A stretch of DNA of 37,481 nt from a virus. Below are positions 16,010 to 22,470 of this stretch, piece after piece; positions within the stretch are counted from its first letter, which is position 1, and every line of letters begins with the position of its first letter. The stretch lies in the IMG/VR virus record IMGVR_UViG_3300045776_000066, positions 1 to 37,481 of that record, one strand, 5' to 3'. The position numbers and the translations under genes were made by a program. The notes beneath the pieces were generated by a model. It worked only from the letters and a program-made list of their open reading frames with translations, searched no databases and was not told the origin of the DNA.

Positions 16010-17673
16010 ACTATATCCGGTTCGAGGGACTGCTGATCGATCGCCTCCGGTGCTATTGGATGAGCATCGTATATTCGGGAGGTGGCATCAATCAAATCCT
16101 TTCGCCCACCAAAGGGATACAGTGAGAACTGTATCCTCAATCGCTCGGAAACGTCATAGATCCGGTTTTCCTCGTCCAAGCGCCTGATCGGTCGAGCAAT
16201 GCGGTATTCGTATCCGGCGCCCACCATGGAGCGCTGCAGACGGGTCAGCCGGTCATCCTCGGTGGGGTAAGGCAGGTAGAACCGATGTCCTTTTATGTCC
16301 GGCACCAATCGCTGTACGCGGTCATCTTTGCCGACTTCGCCTGACTCCGGCCACTCAAGCTCAATAATCTCGAAGTGGTTGCCCTCCAAACGTTGACGCT
16401 CGTGAAAATAGTCCAAATCGGCGCGCGCGCCGAAACTTTCGTAACCCGCAATCACGCCCACCACGCCAGGCGCACGAATCCATTTGTCGTAAAGCTCCGA
16501 GAACCGCTGCCAGCGCTCCATCAGATCCATTTTGTGATCATAGCCATCGACCAAGTATTTGTTGCCCGCAGCGTCGATGCCAATCACCACCATGGCGGTA
16601 TTGGCACTTGATTTCTTTTTGCTCCGCGCAGGATCGCACAGCAAATAACACTGCAGGGTGCGCGGCCTGACTTCGTAAACTTGTAAATCTTGGGTATTGA
16701 ACATCCGCTGTGAGCCCGCCAACGGGTTCAGTAGCATTTGGCACGCCAAGGTCGAGTCCAGCATGTTGAGTTTGCGCTTGTCCCATTCGCGCTCGCTAAA
16801 AAGCACTGGTGGGCCGTCTTTTAAACCGTTGGAAGTCGCCGGGTAAATCCGTGGGATTGCCGCCTTCCTGTCCATAATTTCCTGGTATGTGTCGGCAAAG
16901 TGATAGCGGGTGCCGATGTACCAAACCCGCCCGCCGGCAGCGCCCAGGTTCGATGACATCGACCATCCTTCGGTCGTTTTCATGATTTGATCGGGCGTGG
17001 TCACCGATTCTGGAACGACTACGTCGTCGTACACCCGTAATGCAAAGTGGGCACCAACGGGCGTCCCCTCGACCAAACCCCAAGCCTCAAGTGTGCCTTC
17101 TTTGGGGTTTCCTTGGCGCTTCACCGTAAGTCCCTTTTGAACGCTCCAGCGCTCGGCCTGGTGACTCGGGTTTTCGTAGAGGATGTCTGGAAAAGCGGCT
17201 TTTAGTATTTCGTTGCGCTCAAACTCCAGTTTTATTTGCGTCACGAATTTTTCAGCGATCGGTTTGGTGTGGCTGAATACCCCGATGGTCAGTTCGGGAT
17301 TCCGAAGAATCTCTTGGATGATGCCGGCGAATGTGATGATGGTGGACTTGTAATGCTCTCTAGCCCACAAGTCGATGCGGTCATCGGGTGCTGCCTCTAC
17401 TTCGCGGCAGCGGGCATAAATCCAATCGTGAAGACAGTCTAAGCGGCCTAACACCCTGACCAGCAGGTAATAGCGGTCATACTTCGCTAGGGTCCTGACC
17501 GCCTTCAGGTTTTTGAATTTCTGATCCGTCTCCACCCACAGCTTGATCAGGTCCGTTATGAGCACGTCGTTCCGCGGCGATGCGGGCTTGGCGTTCGATA
17601 TAGGCGCCGAGGAGCTCGGGCTCGGAGTTCGATTCAAGGGCGATCGGGGCGCCGCCTGGGCCGCTGAGTTCAA
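16006..17673 (-). CDS. terL: Terminase large subunit (ATPase and nuclease)
   Basis: This protein, up to 555 residues, drives DNA packaging. A Walker-A-like loop WAREHYKSTIIT of the R-x-H-x-KS type lies near residue 103, and Walker B LRVYDDVVVPES near 215. Coupling and nuclease regions follow: WYIGTRYHFADTYQ, YLLCDPARSKKK (first metal Asp), VGVIAGYESFGARAD and GGRKDLIDATSRIYD (late Asp). The ATG at 17673 overlaps the small-subunit gene by 197 bases and adds a disordered Ala/Pro/Ser stretch. A GTG at 17565 (residue 37, GGAA upstream) could instead be the true start. Confidence 0.9.
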   Translation of the reverse strand: MNSAAQAAPRSPLNRTPSPSSSAPISNAKPASPRNDVLITDLIKLWVETDQKFKNLKAVRTLAKYDRYYLLVRVLGRLDCLHDWIYARCREVEAAPDDRIDLWAREHYKSTIITFAGIIQEILRNPELTIGVFSHTKPIAEKFVTQIKLEFERNEILKAAFPDILYENPSHQAERWSVQKGLTVKRQGNPKEGTLEAWGLVEGTPVGAHFALRVYDDVVVPESVTTPDQIMKTTEGWSMSSNLGAAGGRVWYIGTRYHFADTYQEIMDRKAAIPRIYPATSNGLKDGPPVLFSEREWDKRKLNMLDSTLACQMLLNPLAGSQRMFNTQDLQVYEVRPRTLQCYLLCDPARSKKKSSANTAMVVIGIDAAGNKYLVDGYDHKMDLMERWQRFSELYDKWIRAPGVVGVIAGYESFGARADLDYFHERQRLEGNHFEIIELEWPESGEVGKDDRVQRLVPDIKGHRFYLPYPTEDDRLTRLQRSMVGAGYEYRIARPIRRLDEENRIYDVSERLRIQFSLYPFGGRKDLIDATSRIYDAHPIAPEAIDQQSLEPDIV

Positions 17674-17947
17674 GACTGCGCTCCTCCTTCCACCTCATCT
17701 GCGTCTTGGTATACCAGATGAGCATCGTATCGGAGCCCTTCATGGCTCTCTGAAACGCCTTGCCGCCGATCTTGGCGTGCGCAACTGCTCGACCCTCGTC
17801 AAGCTCCTTCCGATACCACTTGCGCAAGGTTTTGTCGTCCTTGACCCCCACGAGGATGGCAATCGTTTCGTGCGGAATGCCGTGGCCAGCCACCTTTTTG
17901 ACCAATTTGCGGGTGGCCAACGTCGGCTTGTGGGGGTTGCGAGACAC
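17477..17947 (-). CDS. terS: Terminase small subunit
   Basis: This is a 156-residue protein directly upstream of the large subunit. The N-terminal half looks like a helix-turn-helix DNA recognition domain (TLATRKLVKKVAGHGIPHETIAILVGVKDDKTLRKWYRKEL). A helical oligomerisation segment (AKIGGKAFQRAMKGSDTMLIWYTKTQMRWKE) and a disordered acidic tail follow. These are the usual parts of a TerS that recognises the pac/cos site. The GTG at 17947 is the only upstream start; its Shine-Dalgarno match is poor, so coupling to the previous gene is likely. Confidence 0.8.
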   Translation of the reverse strand: MSRNPHKPTLATRKLVKKVAGHGIPHETIAILVGVKDDKTLRKWYRKELDEGRAVAHAKIGGKAFQRAMKGSDTMLIWYTKTQMRWKEERSLELSGPGGAPIALESNSEPELLGAYIERQARIAAERRAHNGPDQAVGGDGSEIQKPEGGQDPSEV

Positions 17948-17963
17948 CTTTATGAAGGGGAAA

Positions 17964-18185
17964 TTAGTCTAACTGGGCGCGATACCCGTTATAGGCAGTC
18001 CGCTGCCCGTAAGCGTCCCTTTTGGTATACATCGCCAAACGGTTTGGCATATCGGAATTGCCACGATGCTCAATGGTCGCATCGAGGTCATAATCGCCGG
18101 TCAAGTTCTCAACATCACGCCAATCTTTCGGCGCGCACTTGTGACAGCCTCGGTGGCCCATAACGTGCATTTCTCTCTTTTTCAC
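17964..18185 (-). CDS. Small hypothetical protein with HxxCHKC motif
   Basis: This is a 73-residue protein. The ATG at 18185 overlaps the upstream stop (ATGA). The N-terminus HRGCHKCAPKDWRD has a Cys pair flanked by His that could bind a metal. The rest is polar and Tyr/Arg-rich. It sits immediately before the terminase small subunit. No family is recognised. Confidence 0.55.
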   Translation of the reverse strand: MKKREMHVMGHRGCHKCAPKDWRDVENLTGDYDLDATIEHRGNSDMPNRLAMYTKRDAYGQRTAYNGYRAQLD

Positions 18186-18739
18186 GATTTCTCTCCTATT
18201 AGTCGAGACGCGAATTGCTCTCGCATACTTTGAACTTGGGCGCGCAGCTGAGCGATCGTGTCCGCTTGGCTGTCAAGCTGCTCTTGAATTATCGAATCCT
18301 TGTGCCGCACGGCCTCCAATTCTCTATCGGACGGGGCAGTCGGCGCGATGCCTAACCGATCAAGCGCGGTATCGCCCTGGGTGTCTGACTTGTGTGGGTC
18401 GATCCCTCGAGCTTTGAGGACTAGCTGGATCTGCTCGGCCAAATGATGAACCAGCTTTTCCAAGTTGGCGATTACCCCCTCTGACCGCGCGCCCATGGTG
18501 TAGCGCTGATATTCAAGCTCGCGGCGTATCGGATCTATACCCTTATCTCGGAACTCACCCAACTCTGCATTCAGTTTGGCGATATTTTCCTTGAACCCAC
18601 GGAAATCGCTCTGTATTGAGCCAATATCCTGTTGCACCCGCGACAAAGCGGTGGATGCGAGAAACTCCGCCGCCATACGCTCAACGACATTAGTTTGCTG
18701 AGTTGCAGAGGTCAATTGCATGTCACCCGGCTGTTTCAT
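18182..18739 (-). CDS. Coiled-coil hypothetical protein
   Basis: This is a 185-residue, almost entirely helical protein. Two long heptad regions are visible: residues about 35-110 (IGSIQSDFRGFKENIAKLNAELGEFRD onward) and about 140-180 (ELEAVRHKDSIIQEQLDSQADTIAQLRAQVQSMREQF). A Pro/Gly/Asp-containing break with DPHKSDTQGDTALDRLGIAP separates them. Both ends overlap neighbours by ATGA. Function is unknown; it could be a structural or DNA-associated scaffold. Confidence 0.6.
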   Translation of the reverse strand: MKQPGDMQLTSATQQTNVVERMAAEFLASTALSRVQQDIGSIQSDFRGFKENIAKLNAELGEFRDKGIDPIRRELEYQRYTMGARSEGVIANLEKLVHHLAEQIQLVLKARGIDPHKSDTQGDTALDRLGIAPTAPSDRELEAVRHKDSIIQEQLDSQADTIAQLRAQVQSMREQFASRLIGEKS

Positions 18740-19362
18740 TCAATCGCCTCCATTGCCGTAACTGGGTGATCCAGATCCAAAGTATCCCAAGTGTCGAGCA
18801 AATAGGATCGACATCCAGCGACAAAACCGGATTGAACCACGGCGGGGTCCTTCGAGACCACAATGCAGTTGGACAAGTTAAGCATATAGCGCTTTGCAAT
18901 CTGCTGCAGGAGCCCAGGACGAGGCGCACGGCAGACGCACCCTTCATGGGCCTCATGCTGGCAGGTCTTAAAACTCGTAAGCCGGGCGCCTAAAGCCTTG
19001 GCGCGGTAATAAAGCGCTAAGTGCATATCGGAAAGTGTGAATAGATCGACAAATTGGCCGTGCACCTTCTCATCGTTCAGAATGACGTGCGGTTGATAGC
19101 CGATGGACTCAAAGCGCCTGAGCGCGTCAATAGCACCTGGCACCCAAGGAATGACCCGAATCTCATCTACGGTCGACGGGCGCGGAGGTCGGTCTTCGAC
19201 CAACGTTCCATAAATGTCGACAAAAACTGCCATGTCATTGGGCGGTGGCATTGATTCCAAAAGTCCCAATTTTTTGACGAGCCCGGGCCCGCTTCCATGG
19301 GTTGTACCACAATACTTGGACTTTAGCCTTGATTGGAGGGACCAGCGTGTTCTAGCGCTCAT
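18736..19362 (-). CDS. GmhB-like HAD-superfamily protein, catalytically degenerate
   Basis: This is a 208-residue protein resembling the D,D-heptose-bisphosphate phosphatase branch of HAD enzymes. Motif I is VFVDIYGTLVED: nucleophile Asp49 is kept but the acid/base Asp of DxDGT is Tyr51. The zinc loop of that branch is intact (C134, H136, C142, C144 in CQHEAHEGCVCRAPRPG). Motif IV, normally GDxxxD, reads VVSKDPAVVQSG, so both Mg-binding Asp residues are missing. Normal phosphatase chemistry is therefore unlikely and a binding or regulatory role is more probable. The ATG at 19362 overlaps the upstream stop; a shorter start at Met38 is also possible. Confidence 0.75.
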   Translation of the reverse strand: MSARTRWSLQSRLKSKYCGTTHGSGPGLVKKLGLLESMPPPNDMAVFVDIYGTLVEDRPPRPSTVDEIRVIPWVPGAIDALRRFESIGYQPHVILNDEKVHGQFVDLFTLSDMHLALYYRAKALGARLTSFKTCQHEAHEGCVCRAPRPGLLQQIAKRYMLNLSNCIVVSKDPAVVQSGFVAGCRSYLLDTWDTLDLDHPVTAMEAIE

Positions 19363-19529
19363 TTCTGCTGCTCCTTAGCGGCATGCACGCCAATCACCAG
19401 CTGCACCGCCTCTCGAAGGAGATAGGGGATTTCAATGCCTGAGATTCTTGATAGCTTTCTAAGCGCATCCGCGTCCAATTTCTCAAGCCTGACTTGCTGC
19501 TGTCTTTTTGCTTTGGGTTTTTCTTCCAT
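19359..19529 (-). CDS. Ribbon-helix-helix DNA-binding protein
   Basis: This is a 56-residue protein starting at an ATG at 19529 with AAGGAAC just upstream. After a basic N-terminus, RQQQVRLEKLDADALRKLSR forms the expected beta strand plus helix A, and SGIEIPYLLREAVQLVIGV the second helix, as in CopG/MetJ-type repressors. It overlaps the nuclease gene by 47 bases and its stop overlaps the HAD start (ATGA). A dimeric regulator of phage or host promoters is inferred. Confidence 0.7.
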   Translation of the reverse strand: MEEKPKAKRQQQVRLEKLDADALRKLSRISGIEIPYLLREAVQLVIGVHAAKEQQK

Positions 19530-19902
19530 TTTTGGTTCCTTTTGACCGTGTGATGATATCGACCTTGAATCCGTAAATTTCCTCTACTTGCTTGATTTTG
19601 TTAAGGCTAACTTGGGTCATGACCCCTTTGCAATCCTCTACGCTTACAGGGTCCTTGAGCCGCGCCCAAACCACCAGAAAGTCGGCTCGGTAGGTAATGT
19701 CACCCGGCAAGCGAAACGGGACTTGGCGGGTAAACCACCTAATCATGCCCAAACGCCAATAATTCTTGAGTGAGTAATACCGATCCGCCTCGAGCTTTGA
19801 ATCAAATCGCTGACCGTCGATATAGGTGGGCTGATTGCGATACTTTTTGGCTCTTTTGAGCCTTGACGCATGAAATTCTGCCACCGTCATCCGCTCGGTC
19901 AT
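19483..19902 (-). CDS. DUF1064-type PD-(D/E)XK endonuclease
   Basis: This is a 139-residue protein typical of DUF1064, a phage family related to PD-(D/E)XK nucleases. Visible signatures are KYRNQPTYIDGQRFDSKLEADRY (family start with the conserved Glu), then ITYRADFLVVW and VSVEDCKG, together giving the D...ExK catalytic set. The C-terminal tail is basic. Family members are proposed to act as recombination or Holliday-junction nucleases. Here it is the clearest nucleic-acid enzyme outside packaging. The ATG at 19902 overlaps the upstream stop (ATGA). Confidence 0.85.
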   Translation of the reverse strand: MTERMTVAEFHASRLKRAKKYRNQPTYIDGQRFDSKLEADRYYSLKNYWRLGMIRWFTRQVPFRLPGDITYRADFLVVWARLKDPVSVEDCKGVMTQVSLNKIKQVEEIYGFKVDIITRSKGTKNGRKTQSKKTAASQA

Positions 19903-20099
19903 TCGTTGCTATCCTTCGCAATTCCGCTGAAATAGCGGCCGAGCTCCTCCCGAACGATCAACCGAATGGCGTAAAGCTTTGCTTCGGTTCTCGTTTGCTC
20001 GAAAATCGAGCACGCGCAGAGCGGCGCCGGAGCCGGGTATTCTGGATTGTGCATAAACGGTAAGCCGCACCAATCACAGGGCTTGTATTCGTCACTCAT
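19899..20099 (-). CDS. Small Cys-rich putative zinc protein
   Basis: This is a 66-residue protein. The ATG at 20099 overlaps the preceding stop (ATGA), so I preferred it to a longer upstream frame. CDWCGLPF and LCACSIFEQ form a CxxC...CxC arrangement that could bind zinc, followed by an amphipathic helix (AKLYAIRLIVREELGRYF). No family is recognised. Confidence 0.6.
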   Translation of the reverse strand: MSDEYKPCDWCGLPFMHNPEYPAPAPLCACSIFEQTRTEAKLYAIRLIVREELGRYFSGIAKDSNE

Positions 20100-20365
20100 G
20101 CTTTTGACTCCAAGGGCAGGGGGCGAGCGTGCTGTTCGCATATCTCTTTAGCTTTATCTGCAGTCAACAGACGGTGACCTATCACCGTGTCGGGCTTGCG
20201 CTTGGCCGTGTAGCGAGTGGCATCGCCCTCGCCATGGCGATCAATTACGAATGTGTCGCAGTGCGACTCAATTCTATGCTCGGTAACTTTTTTCCAGCGC
20301 AACGTTGTGCGCTCTTTCGGGAAGTTTTTCCTGATCTTCGCTCTGACTTGTTCCAGCGTATCCAT
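20096..20365 (-). CDS. Hypothetical small protein after the repeat genes
   Basis: This is an 89-residue basic protein with ATG at 20365, nine bases after the last repeat gene. It looks alpha/beta: EQVRAKIRKNFPKERTTLRW, VTEHRIESHCDTFVIDRHG, then a C-terminal helix TADKAKEICEQH. No motif is recognised. Its stop overlaps the next gene (ATGA), making it part of the left early operon. Confidence 0.55.
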   Translation of the reverse strand: MDTLEQVRAKIRKNFPKERTTLRWKKVTEHRIESHCDTFVIDRHGEGDATRYTAKRKPDTVIGHRLLTADKAKEICEQHARPLPLESKA

Positions 20366-20374
20366 GTGATTCTC

Positions 20375-20665
20375 TCAACTGGTTTGACCCGGGTAACTAC
20401 ATAAGTCCCCGTCCCCGTACCCTGACCCGTACCCGTACCCGGACCCGGACCCCCCGTACCCATACCCGTACCCATACCCTTCCCCGGACCCGGACGACCA
20501 GTACCCGGACCCGGACCCGGACCCGGACCCGTCCCCGTACCCGTCCCCTGACCCGTACCCGTACCCGTACCCGTACCCGTACCCGTACCCGTACCCGTCC
20601 CCGTACCCTGACCCGTACCCGTACCCGTCCCCGTACGCTGCAATTGGCAATTTGCTTGAGTTCAT
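20375..20665 (-). CDS. YG/SG/DG-repeat protein, copy 3
   Basis: This is a 96-residue low-complexity protein. It has a conserved head (MNSSKLPIAAYGDG), about 70 residues alternating Gly with Tyr, Ser or Asp around a YWSSGSG core, and a conserved tail (CSYPGQTS). The coding strand is nearly pure GGGNNN, giving other open frames of RV and GT repeats. The frame chosen is the one in which head and tail are shared by three copies. Start context AATCTGGGAAATCAC is identical in copy 2. Function is unknown; a flexible adhesive or condensate-forming protein is conceivable. Confidence 0.7.
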   Translation of the reverse strand: MNSSKLPIAAYGDGYGYGSGYGDGYGYGYGYGYGYGYGSGDGYGDGSGSGSGSGYWSSGSGEGYGYGYGYGGSGSGYGYGSGYGDGDLCSYPGQTS

Positions 20666-20685
20666 GTGATTTCCCAGATTTTCTC

Positions 20686-20982
20686 TCAACTGGTTTGACC
20701 CGGGTAACTACATAAGTCCCCGTCCCCGTACCCTGACCCGTACCCTGACCCGTACCCGTACCCGGACCCGTACCCGGACCCGTACCCGTACCCGTCCCCG
20801 GTCCCGGACCCGTCCGCGTACCCATACCACGCGGACCCGGACCCGGACGACCAGTACCCGGACCCGTCCCCGGTCCCGTCCCCGGACCCGTACCCGTACC
20901 CGTCCCCGGACCCCGCGTACCCGTACCCCGCGTAGCCGTACCCGTCCCCGTACGCTGTAATTGGCAATTTGATCGAGTTCAT
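20686..20982 (-). CDS. YG/SG/DG-repeat protein, copy 2
   Basis: This is a 98-residue paralogue beginning MNSIKLPITAYGDG and ending CSYPGQTS, 20 bases before copy 3. The repeat body has an AGYGYAGSG variant near the start and the core YWSSGSGSAWYGYADGSG shared with copy 1. The same frame stays open upstream to an ATG at 21333, so a 215-residue product is formally possible. The identical 15-base leader before the internal ATG in copies 2 and 3 argues for the short form. Confidence 0.65.
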   Translation of the reverse strand: MNSIKLPITAYGDGYGYAGYGYAGSGDGYGYGSGDGTGDGSGYWSSGSGSAWYGYADGSGTGDGYGYGSGYGSGYGYGSGYGSGYGDGDLCSYPGQTS

Positions 20983-21347
20983 GTGATTTCCCAGATTTTG
21001 CGCAGAACTCCAGCCCTTTCCCCCTCTTGGTGCTACCAAGCAGGTGTACTCGGGTCCCCTCGTCCATCGTTTGGACGCCCCAGTGAGGGCCGGGTCGCAA
21101 GTGGCACAGCGTTGCCCGGGTAACCGTTTCTTGAGGGTCAGGCCGGTTTCAGCCGTCATCTTTCGTGCCTCAGACGGGTGTAAGAGGGCGCCGACTGCAG
21201 GAATAGCTGGATTTCTTGAGGCTTTTTCGGTAACAATGATTGCACCGAATAGCGCCTTCTCCGCAATTCCGGGAGTCGAGACTGACATCTCGCACCAGAG
21301 GCCCCTTGCGGGGCTTCTGCGTTTATGGACCATGTAGGCTCATTCTG
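20983..21347 (-). other. 365-base spacer between repeat copies 1 and 2, possible ORF
   Basis: This stretch separates two repeat genes that are otherwise tandem. It holds an in-frame extension of copy 2 from an ATG at 21333 (about 117 residues, Arg/Ala/Gly-rich, containing SVSTPGIAEKALFGAI). There is no good Shine-Dalgarno site, and I do not recognise a family. A near-perfect hairpin (21296-21319) lies just inside that frame. It may be an inserted gene, a leader, or a remnant. Both strands are open here, so coding status is uncertain. Confidence 0.4.
21296..21319. other. Ten-base-pair hairpin
   Basis: CAGAGGCCCC-TTGC-GGGGCTTCTG forms a 10-bp stem (one G-T pair) with a four-base loop. Neither strand has a following T tract, so it is not a standard terminator. 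It could be an attenuator, RNA-processing or protein-binding site in the left operon. Confidence 0.5.
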
Positions 21348-21611
21348 TCAACTGGTTTGACCAGGGTAACTAGATCCATACCCGTACCCGGAACCGGACC
21401 CGTCCGCGTACCCATACCACGCGGACCCGGACCCGGACGACCAGTACCCGGACCCGGACCCGGACCCGGACCCGTCCCCGTACCCGTCCCCGTACCCATA
21501 CCCATACCCGTCCCCGTGCCCATACCACGCGAACCAGTACCCGTCGCCGGACCCGGACCCGGACCAGTCCCCGTCCCCGTACGCTGTAATTGGCAATTTG
21601 CTTGCGTTCAT
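21348..21611 (-). CDS. YG/SG/DG-repeat protein, copy 1
   Basis: This 87-residue protein is the first of three paralogues. Its ATG at 21611 overlaps the stop of the upstream gene (ATGA), which fixes the Gly-Tyr frame as the translated one. The head is MNASKLPITAYGDG and the tail SSYPGQTS. Unlike the other copies it has extra aromatic inserts (DGDWSG, YWFAWYGHG). The core YWSSGSGSAWYGYADGSG is shared with copy 2. Dispersed Gly-Tyr/Ser/Asp repeats also occur in other phage hypothetical proteins, from memory. The role is unknown. Confidence 0.7.
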   Translation of the reverse strand: MNASKLPITAYGDGDWSGSGSGDGYWFAWYGHGDGYGYGYGDGYGDGSGSGSGSGYWSSGSGSAWYGYADGSGSGYGYGSSYPGQTS

Positions 21612-21916
21612 GAAACGGCGAACATGTCGACCCAGTTCTTCGGATCAACATCCAATGCTGCGATTAAGGCGTGCCGAGGTACTGTTACGGTGCCGGCGCG
21701 ATCAAGCTTGGTTTTCTCTGTGGGACCGGATAAAGCGAGCTGTCCTATCCCGTCCGTGGTTCCCCAAAAACGTATGCAATGCGCACGTTCGATGAAAAAG
21801 AAATCGTCGACCGACTTTTTAATGAACCCAATGAAAACCCAGCCGCGATCCAAAATAATGATTTTTAAATCGCCGTCCAATTTTGTCGGCTGTTCCACTC
21901 TCTTTGCTTTAACCAC
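21608..21916 (-). CDS. Conserved phage hypothetical protein (DUF6948-like, tentative)
   Basis: This is a 102-residue protein, with ATG at 21916, nine bases after the repressor gene. The pattern KIIILDRGWVFIGFIKK, then ERAHCIRFWGTTDGIGQLALSGPTEKTKLDRAGTVTVP, matches a recurring small phage protein that I recall next to Gly-Tyr-repeat ORFs. I am not certain of the DUF number. It looks like a compact beta domain with a C-terminal helix. The function is unknown, and it is tightly coupled to repeat copy 1. Confidence 0.7.
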   Translation of the reverse strand: MVKAKRVEQPTKLDGDLKIIILDRGWVFIGFIKKSVDDFFFIERAHCIRFWGTTDGIGQLALSGPTEKTKLDRAGTVTVPRHALIAALDVDPKNWVDMFAVS

Positions 21917-21925
21917 GTTACTCTC

Positions 21926-22135
21926 CTAATGATTGGGATAAATATCCGGCCTTAAATCGTGCCGGCTGACTCCGGTAAGGCGCTCAATGACGAGCACCTT
22001 ACGCACCGGAACGCCACGAGCTCGCCACGAGCCCAAAGTCGACTGAGCGACACACAGCTTGTCACAGGCGGCCACAAACCCGCCCAACGCCTGAATCGCT
22101 TTCTCAAGCGCATCTCGCGGTGTCTTTTTGCTCAT
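21926..22135 (-). CDS. Cro/YdaS-like repressor
   Basis: This is a 69-residue helix-turn-helix protein of the YdaS/Cro type. A helix EKAIQALGGFVAACDKL precedes the recognition region VAQSTLGSWRARGVPV, and the family-typical end is VLVIERLTGVSRHDLRPDIYP. It lies divergent to the right operon and next to operator dyads, the layout of a lambda-like switch regulator. No Shine-Dalgarno sequence precedes the ATG, and the predicted transcript would start only a few bases upstream, so leaderless translation is possible. No separate, larger CI-type repressor is visible. Confidence 0.85.
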   Translation of the reverse strand: MSKKTPRDALEKAIQALGGFVAACDKLCVAQSTLGSWRARGVPVRKVLVIERLTGVSRHDLRPDIYPNH

Positions 22136-22145
22136 GGGGAGAAAC

Positions 22146-22172
22146 TCTATATCTAAAATGAGACACAGTCAA
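22146..22172 (-). promoter_or_regulatory. Leftward promoter for the repressor operon
   Basis: On the minus strand TTGACT (22172-22167) and TATAGA (22151-22146) are separated by 15 bases, shorter than ideal. A start about seven bases on would lie almost at the repressor ATG. It would drive the left operon from the Cro/YdaS gene onward. Confidence 0.5.
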
Positions 22173-22200
22173 CGCATTTTGAGTTGACGCAAAATGCGTC
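22168..22200. promoter_or_regulatory. Operator dyads in the divergent control region
   Basis: Two overlapping inverted repeats are visible: GTCAAC/GTTGAC (22168-22173 and 22183-22188) and GACGCA-AAA-TGCGTC (22186-22200). A wider pair ACGCATTTTG/CAAAATGCGT (22172-22181 and 22190-22199) combines them, and a related half AAAATGAGAC lies at 22155-22164. They cover the -35 elements of both promoters, as expected for binding sites of the adjacent repressor. Confidence 0.65.
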
Positions 22201-22212
22201 TATCGCTAAACT
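22184..22212 (+). promoter_or_regulatory. Rightward early promoter
   Basis: TTGACG (22184-22189) and TAAACT (22207-22212) are separated by exactly 17 bases, a good sigma70-type promoter for the plus-strand operon that begins at 22273. The operator dyad GACGCAAAATGCGTC overlaps its -35 and spacer, so repressor binding would block it. Confidence 0.65.
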
Positions 22213-22272
22213 AATCTTACTGGATCAAAGAACTGAACGATTAGTAGCAATTAATATTACGGAGTGACACAC

Positions 22273-22470
22273 ATGCAAAACGTTGACTATGTCCCTAATT
22301 TCGCAGAACTTGCCGCCTGTAAGTACCGCGCCGTGAAGGGCACGTTGTTTCAGGCGCATTCTTTTGTGCTGATTGATCAGCATGGCCGAGAGCATCCGGA
22401 GTTCGGTGCTTTTGACACTTGGTTTGAGGCTATCGAGTTTGCCGAGACACTTGAGAAGTGGCGGCCGTGA
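22273..22470 (+). CDS. First gene of right early operon, hypothetical
   Basis: This is a 65-residue protein. The ATG at 22273 has GGAG eight bases upstream; an in-frame GTG at 22264 is less likely. The fold looks small alpha/beta (KYRAVKGTLFQAHSFVLIDQHG, then FDTWFEAIEFAETLEKW). No family is recognised. Being first after the repressed promoter, it may be an immediate-early regulator or host-takeover factor. Confidence 0.6.
   Translation: MQNVDYVPNFAELAACKYRAVKGTLFQAHSFVLIDQHGREHPEFGAFDTWFEAIEFAETLEKWRP

Noticed and set aside
20397-20825. RV-repeat and GT/GP-repeat frames across the repeat genes
   Set aside because: A six-base repeat opens every frame. The ATGA coupling of copy 1 and the shared head and tail sequences select the Gly-Tyr frame.
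21296-21319. Intrinsic terminator at the strong hairpin
   Set aside because: Neither strand has a T tract after the stem.
20400-21590. CRISPR array or microsatellite-only explanation for the repeats
   Set aside because: There are no spacer units of regular size, and each block is bounded by conserved coding ends, unlike CRISPR arrays or neutral microsatellites.
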